Positions 59,058-64,000 of a stretch of 64,000 bases of DNA are shown here, piece after piece. The notes below the pieces were generated by a model. It saw only the letters and a list, made by a program, of their open reading frames with translations, was not told where the DNA came from and did no database searches. How positions within the stretch are numbered: the first letter of the stretch is position 1; each line of letters opens with the position of its first letter. The translations under genes were made by a program, and so were the position numbers. This stretch comes from Eleusine coracana subsp. coracana (Eukaryota > Streptophyta > Magnoliopsida > Poales > Poaceae). The stretch lies in assembly GCA_032690845.1 (NCBI GenBank), contig CM064423.1, positions 33,030,903-33,094,902 of the forward strand, given 5' to 3'.

Positions 59058-60659
59058 CTAGTCATCCGAAAGTGGAGGCGGTGGCTGATCGAAGCCATAG
59101 CACCGCGCCTTGAGTCGCTCGAACTCCTCCACCATCGCATCATGGTTGTCCCTCCATTGGGACATGGCTTCCTCCACGCGCTCGATGTAGTGCATGTTGT
59201 TGTCGAGGTACCCCTGCATGGGCACGAAAATGTCTGCACCGGGCACAGGAGGCACCACAGGTACACGCCCTTGGTACCTGTAGTTGATACCCGTGCTGAA
59301 GTAGGGAGCGCCGACCGGCGCGTCGCCTGCGCCGATCGGCGCAGAGGGCTGTGAACCGCCCGCTGCGTCGCTCCACCCAGACTTGTACTACTGAGGCCCC
59401 TGGCGTGATCCCTTGGAGTCCCACTCGCCACCGGCTTCTGTAGATGTGTCCTGTTGTGGAACCCGCCCACGGCGGTCCTTGAGAACTCGGCCCCCCTCCA
59501 GGAGACCTTCCTCAAGCCAATTTCCTCCCTCCAGCTTGCGAGGGAGGAAAACTCCTAGCTCCGCACATGGGAGCTTGACATTGGTACCACCGACATGGAA
59601 GCCGGCGCGAACACTTCCCGTGACAATATTGCCACGAGTCATATTCTCGCTGATCTCCATAGCGCACTCCCACTTGTCATCGCACCCTCCCGGTCCATCA
59701 CCGTCGCAGACGAGGGCTCCTAGGCATTGAAGATAGGCCCCGAAGGCCGACTTCTTGCTTGCCTTGCCCCTCTTGTCGAGCCAACCCCGCACCATCACCG
59801 ACATGGGGTTGAAATGAGACGGACTCACAATGACGTTGTAGAGCCATCGCAAGTCCGCATCGGTGACATTGCTGGAGTCGACCTTGTCGCCTATGCGCGC
59901 CGCCAACCGCTGATGGAAGACTTGAATGGTCGGGTTGCGGATGTTGCCGCGCTTCATCTCTTCTACGAATGAGAGCCGCCTCTAAAAGGAGTCCAACTCC
60001 CTACGTCCCAAGATGCCGGCGACGTCAGCGTTGGCGTCGAAGCCGAAGGCTTGAGCCGCTGCCTCCATGGTCACCGTGTAGCTGATGTCGCGTACGCGGA
60101 AATTGACAGCCTCATTGCCGTCTTTGACGGTGCCAAGCCTCATCGTAGAGGCAATCTCGGTGACAACGTCGAGGTTGTAGTCCATGGGAGGAAGGTGCAA
60201 GTCCACCCAACAGAAATTGTTGGGCCTCCTCCTTATGTCCTCCCACAGGCCGATCGTGGTGAGGAAGGACTCGTCCAAGTCGATGTTGGGGACGAACCTT
60301 CCCCTCACCGCGAGGTAGTGCCGTTGTTCCTCCACGCTCTGGAGCGTGAAGCCCTCCTCCACCGTGCGCGGCACGTATACCGGCGGTGGTGGTGATGTGG
60401 GAACCCTATGGCTTGCTGCTGTTTGGCTCCTCATAGCACGCCCCATTGGAAGGGACGCGCCGGAGATGGAGTGGCGGGCGCGGATCTCGTATGTCGCCGC
60501 CGCCGAGCTGGTGGATGCACCACCCACCAACATGTCATCGCGAGCGCCGGAGCCCCCCCTTGTCGAGGAGTCACCGCTCGACTCGCCGCTACCACCGGAA
60601 CTGCTTCCCCGGCGCATCCTCTTGCCCAACTTGTCGATGGAGGAGCAGAGATGATCCAT
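59058..60659 (-). pseudogene. Athila-type extra ORF downstream of pol position (two TAG stops)
   Basis: One frame of 534 codons including the final stop, starting at ATG 60659 and broken only by TAG at 59982-59984 and 59388-59390, both where Gln would fit (C-to-T). Residues 1-60 are Ser/Gly-rich and basic (KLGKRMRRGSSSGGSGESS). The middle holds conserved-looking folded sequence (GLWEDIRRRPNNFCWVDL, VNFRVRDISYTVTMEAAAQA), then DADLRWLYNVIVSPSHFNP. The C-terminal part (VPMQGYLDNNMHYIERVEEA) is helical and Pro-tailed. Athila elements carry an extra ORF between pol and the 3' LTR, sometimes called env-like; here no signal peptide or membrane segment is visible, so the env label is not supported. 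Palindromes at 59307 and 59328 are inside it and read as APVGA/APIGA. Function unknown. Confidence 0.75.
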
Positions 60660-62065
60660 CTGCGAGGAATGCGGAACGTGTGCGAGATCGTGGGTAGTGG
60701 GGAAGGTGGAGAGATTATCGGGACGGTGTGCCGAACTGGGGGCACCTGACCTCCCTTTTATAGTGTGGGAAACTTCCAGGAGAAGGAACCGCCAAAAAAT
60801 TTCAAAATTTGAGAGCACGCCGATCGGCACGGCAGTGCACCGATCGGCACAATTCAAATTTTGAATTCTCTGACCGCTCTGGCGCTTGATTCCCATCCTT
60901 CATGTCGCTTCCCGGTACATCATGTTGGTTGGCAGGGGAACAGCACGGAATCCCGATATCGTATTGACTGCGCCAATCGGCGCGGGCACGCGCCGATCTG
61001 CACGCCGTCCCTTTTTCAGCTTTTGGTCAATTCCGTGTCTCCTCTGCACTGCACACCTTCATAGCAATCACACATGTTCCTCAAAATCAATGCCTGTCGT
61101 GTTTGTCACCCATTTCGGAACCGCATGGGTACCTGCGCGGATCGGCGCAGAAGGGCGCCGAACGGCGCAAGTCCCTTGCACGTCTTTTGGTTCGGCTCTG
61201 ATCATGTGCCTCATGTTCATCTCTTTCACCTAATTTTTCCACTTTTTCCAATGTTCCGATAGTATTGACATACGTAGTGGGGCTCATCTGATGACCGCGT
61301 CGATCGGTGCTGACTCGCGCCGATCGGCGTGACGTCCATTTTTGCTTCTGGCCCCTCGCTTCTTCGCTAGATGTTGCTCTTCATCCTTTCCTACGTCATT
61401 TAGCAACCATTTTGCACACAAAAATTAATTCAAAAAGATTTTTAATTACCTTGAAAATAGCTTCATCTGTGAAAATTATTGTGCTGGTTGATTTTTAGCA
61501 CCCCTTCAATTCTGGGCATCGTCAGCCTTCCGTCCTGACTTGGGCAATAATGCACGGACCGGCGCATAAGTGCGCCGATCGGCGCAAGCTCTGTTCCTTC
61601 CTGTTTTTGGTCTTTTTTTTATATTCCTGCATTGTTAGTCTATAGTATGTATATACACAGTTTTGCACGAATATACAGACAACGCTCGCACACAAGAATT
61701 AAGCACACACTTTTCTATTTCTTTGATTCAGGAGATTGTTTTTTTCACAAGCAAGCAAATTAAAAACACCGGGTTGCCCTCCCGGCCAGCACTAATTAAC
61801 TAAATGAAATGGGTTGCCCTCCCACAAGCACTAAACAACTTCTAAATCCCCCGATCATTGGGTTGCCTCCCAAGAGCGCTCTAGTTACTTAGAGGGTCAA
61901 ACAGCTTGACCTCCCCACAAACAATCAATCCTTAGTGTCGCGGTGCGGGATGTGAGGCCGCGACACTACAAGGTTCTCTTATCTCCATGGTTCATATAGC
62001 TTGGACGACCTATCCATACATCCCGTCCAATTACTTTTGACGCCACGTTGCCACAGTGTCTTGTA
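60660..62065. mobile_element. G internal region lacking RT, RNase H and integrase
   Basis: About 1.4 kb between protease and the extra ORF, where pol belongs. No RT, RNase H or integrase motif in any frame. It holds five palindrome pairs, AT-rich sequence and a three-fold GGGTTGCCTCCC repeat. Confidence 0.75.
61770..61885. repeat. GGGTTGCCCTCCC repeat (3 copies) in G
   Basis: Starts near 61772, 61810 and 61859, each followed by an AGCACT/AGCGCT block; spacing about 40-49 bp. Confidence 0.7.
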
Positions 62066-64000
62066 TCACTTCACTTCATCAATAGCACGACACTCTTCTC
62101 CTTTTGGGTAAAATTTGAAAGAGTAGGGAGTCCCACTTATATCGAAGCTTATCTCACCACTCCCAACATCAATACTTGCCTTTGTTGTCCTCAACAATTT
62201 TCTGCCTAAGATCAACGTGGTCCTCGTCATCTTATCCATATCAAGCACAATAAAATCAACAGGGACGATGTGATCTCCAATTTGAACAGGCACATCCTCA
62301 GCAATTCCATCAGGGAAGCGTACCGATTGATCGGCTAACTCCAAACACATACCCGTAGGCTCTAATTCAGGCAAATTGAGACTTCTGAATATATGACGGG
62401 GCATAACACTTACACTTGCTCCAAGATCGCACCAGCACCTATCAAATATTCTTGTTCCAATCGTGCATTTGATGCTTCGTGATCCAGGGTCGGGTTTCTT
62501 CTCCAGTGCAACATCATTGATTGCCACCGTTAGCTCGTTAGTGACCTTCACAACCTCCTTAGGAACTAGAGACTTCTAGTTTTTCATCATGTCCTTAATG
62601 TACTTGGCATAGGTGGGAACTTGGATAGCGTCAACAAAAGGGACATTGATGTAAAGCTTCTTCATAATATCGAGGAACCTTGCAAATTGCTCGTCGTGTT
62701 GCCATGCTCTTTTTGTCTTCGTTAGTAGTTGAGTATCCAGGAATGTGGCAGGGCCATGCTCTTCTGTCTCCACGCCCATTTTCAGACCAGAGAGGCCAAT
62801 ATCCTCCTCGGCACCGACAGGATCATCGCGCCGATCGGCGTGGGGCTTCCTTGCTCCCGCAGAGTGCTCTGGATCTTCTGTTTGTTTTCCTGACCGTGTA
62901 GCTATTGCCTTAACTGCTCTGCAGACATCGTATTGCCAGGAATAGCCCCTTTGTTGCCTTGAATGGCTTGCGATAGCTGTCCCATCTGTTGCTCCATAAT
63001 CTTGGTATGCTTCAAAATTTGCTCATTGGAGCTCCCAATTTCTATCACCTTGTTCCCTGAAGGACATGATCAATCTCCTTGAATTTAGCTTGATTGTCCT
63101 TGTTGATCCTCTCTTGAGCTTGGAAGAACTCATGACATTAGAGACGAAGTGGGATAGAATTTTGCATGGACGAACTAGGAGAGAACGAACTCCTTTGTTG
63201 CTGATATTGGGGCTTCCATCCACTATTCTTCATATATTCTAGCATCTTCATCTCTTCAGGGCAATCTTTCTGCACATGACCAAATTCTCCACACTCACTA
63301 CATGTGGAGCGTGATTCCGCCAGCTTGAGTGTCTCTTCCTTAGGGATATGAAGATTATTGTCCAACCTCCTTTGAATAGCATCGAGGCGTTCTATAATCA
63401 AGTCTTCTTAAGTCTTCTCAATCACACTCTTCGCTACTCCTTTTGAAGGTTGCAAATTCCTTGAGCTTCTCTCACCATCCCACGATTGATTTTCAACTAG
63501 CAACTTGATCAAATTCTTAGCTTCGGTGGGGGTTTTTGACATGAATGATCCTACAGCTGAGGCGTCCAAGTGTTGACATGATAGAAGATTCAATCCTGTG
63601 TAGAACCTCTCAACAACTTCTCCAACCGTCAGACCATGATGAGGGCATGCATCCATATATTCGTTGTATCTTTCCCATGCTTCTCCAATGCTCTCATCAA
63701 TATTCTGTGTAAATCCAAGAATCTTATTTTTCAAAGCTTGAGTCTTACCAGGAGGGAAGTATTTGGCCAAGAATTCAGCTGCTAACATGTCCCACACTAT
63801 TTTTACTGGGTTTTCTAATCCATTGTACCATTGCTTGGGGTGTCCAACTAGAGAGAAGGAGAACAGCCGCACACGTGCTTGGTCTCCTATCAATCCCGCT
63901 ATCTTGAATGTACTGCAAACCGAAAGGAAGTGATGCAAGTGATGATTGGGATCTTCCGAACTTATGAATGGTTGTTGCGCCACTATTCCAACATATCTCT
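62066..64000 (-). pseudogene. Athila-type gag and protease, partial and broken
   Basis: Open at the right window edge; the gag frame continues past 64000. Gag domain: SSEDPNHHLHHFLSVCSTFK, LFSFSLVGHPKQWYNGL, AKYFPPGKTQALKNKI, EAWERYNEYMDACPHHGL, typical Athila gag. TAA at 63408-63410 breaks the frame. The CCHC knuckle CSECGEFGHVQKDC is near 63260-63300. A stop at 63138 and frameshifts follow, with a helical linker still readable. The protease part (62551-62066) has CDLGASVSVMP, where DLGAS is the Athila form of the aspartic protease active site, and LILGRKLL. The frame ends at 62066 without entering RT. G could move only with help from an autonomous relative. Confidence 0.87.

Larger units (their letters stand above)
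56135..62842. repeat. Paired 16-bp palindromes of element G
   Basis: The self-complementary 16-mer TGCGCCGATCGGCGCA and close variants occur as pairs with starts 19-21 bp apart: 56135/56156, 57108/57128, 58107/58126, 59307/59328, 60816/60836, 60969/60988, 61134/61154, 61296/61316 and 61551/61571. Single copies lie at 56876 and 62827. Exact 16-mers are at 56876, 59328 and 61571. They lie in the LTR, untranslated regions, the extra ORF (59307) and near the gag-protease junction (62827). I know of no function for them. Confidence 0.88.

Noticed and set aside
59058..60659. Envelope protein in element G
   Set aside because: Position fits the 'env-like' ORF of Athila, but no signal peptide, membrane helix or cleavage site is visible.
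56135..62842. CRISPR-like array from the 16-bp palindromes
   Set aside because: Spacing between pairs is irregular and kilobases long, the repeat is short, and the DNA is a plant retroelement.

Overview
Eukaryotic repeat-dense DNA from a plant, most likely a grass (Poaceae). The grounds are established knowledge of the families seen: a Tekay/Del-type chromovirus with multi-kilobase LTRs, a CRM-type gypsy element whose LTR begins TGATGAGGAC, an Athila-type element, a Tat/Retand-type LTR pair, a Mutator-like element carrying a plant mobile domain (PMD) gene, and GC-rich CCGCCG tracts. I cannot name a species. No intact host gene was found. A long satellite array beside a CRM-type element suggests pericentromeric or other heterochromatin; that is an inference.

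Layout. (1) 1-8526: array of a 111-bp satellite, about 77 monomers, with higher-order structure, open at the left edge. (2) 8770-32811: a nested stack. An LTR 'D' (+) is split by minus-strand gypsy element 'B' (5-bp duplication TTCAA at 10084 and 30728). B's internal region is interrupted at 13643 by plus-strand Tekay/Del-like element 'A' (LTRs 13643-17418 and 24121-28207). After A's right LTR a second copy of A's leader starts, then is fused by deletion to B's truncated other LTR. D's 3' end faces an inverted LTR 'C' (minus, 31171-32811) across 175 bp. (3) 32812-36539: a GC-rich minisatellite, a complete 767-bp TRIM (33356-34122), a small TIR element and a CACTA-like element with a 51-bp minisatellite. 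(4) 36826-47551: a decayed Mutator-like transposase gene followed by a decayed PMD gene, the transposase split by a coding-free LTR element 'H' (38025-43975). (5) 47602-55907: minus-strand LTR element 'F' full of minisatellites, including a 21-bp repeat that spells a coiled-coil heptad, and interrupted by a deleted CRM-type element 'E' (51836-54511). (6) 55908-64000: minus-strand Athila-type element 'G' running off the right edge. It keeps gag, protease and a long extra ORF, shows no reverse transcriptase or integrase, and carries a striking set of paired 16-bp palindromes.

How it fits together. Nothing here acts as an operon. The coding remnants are transposon gag-pol, transposase, PMD and accessory ORFs. 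Nearly all are broken; several stops sit where glutamine, arginine or tryptophan is expected and fit C-to-T decay of methylated DNA. A's gag is the best preserved gene. The items most worth a second look are G's paired palindromes, A's coiled-coil ORF upstream of gag, F's heptad minisatellite, the MULE-PMD pair, the TRIM, and the satellite's higher-order organisation.
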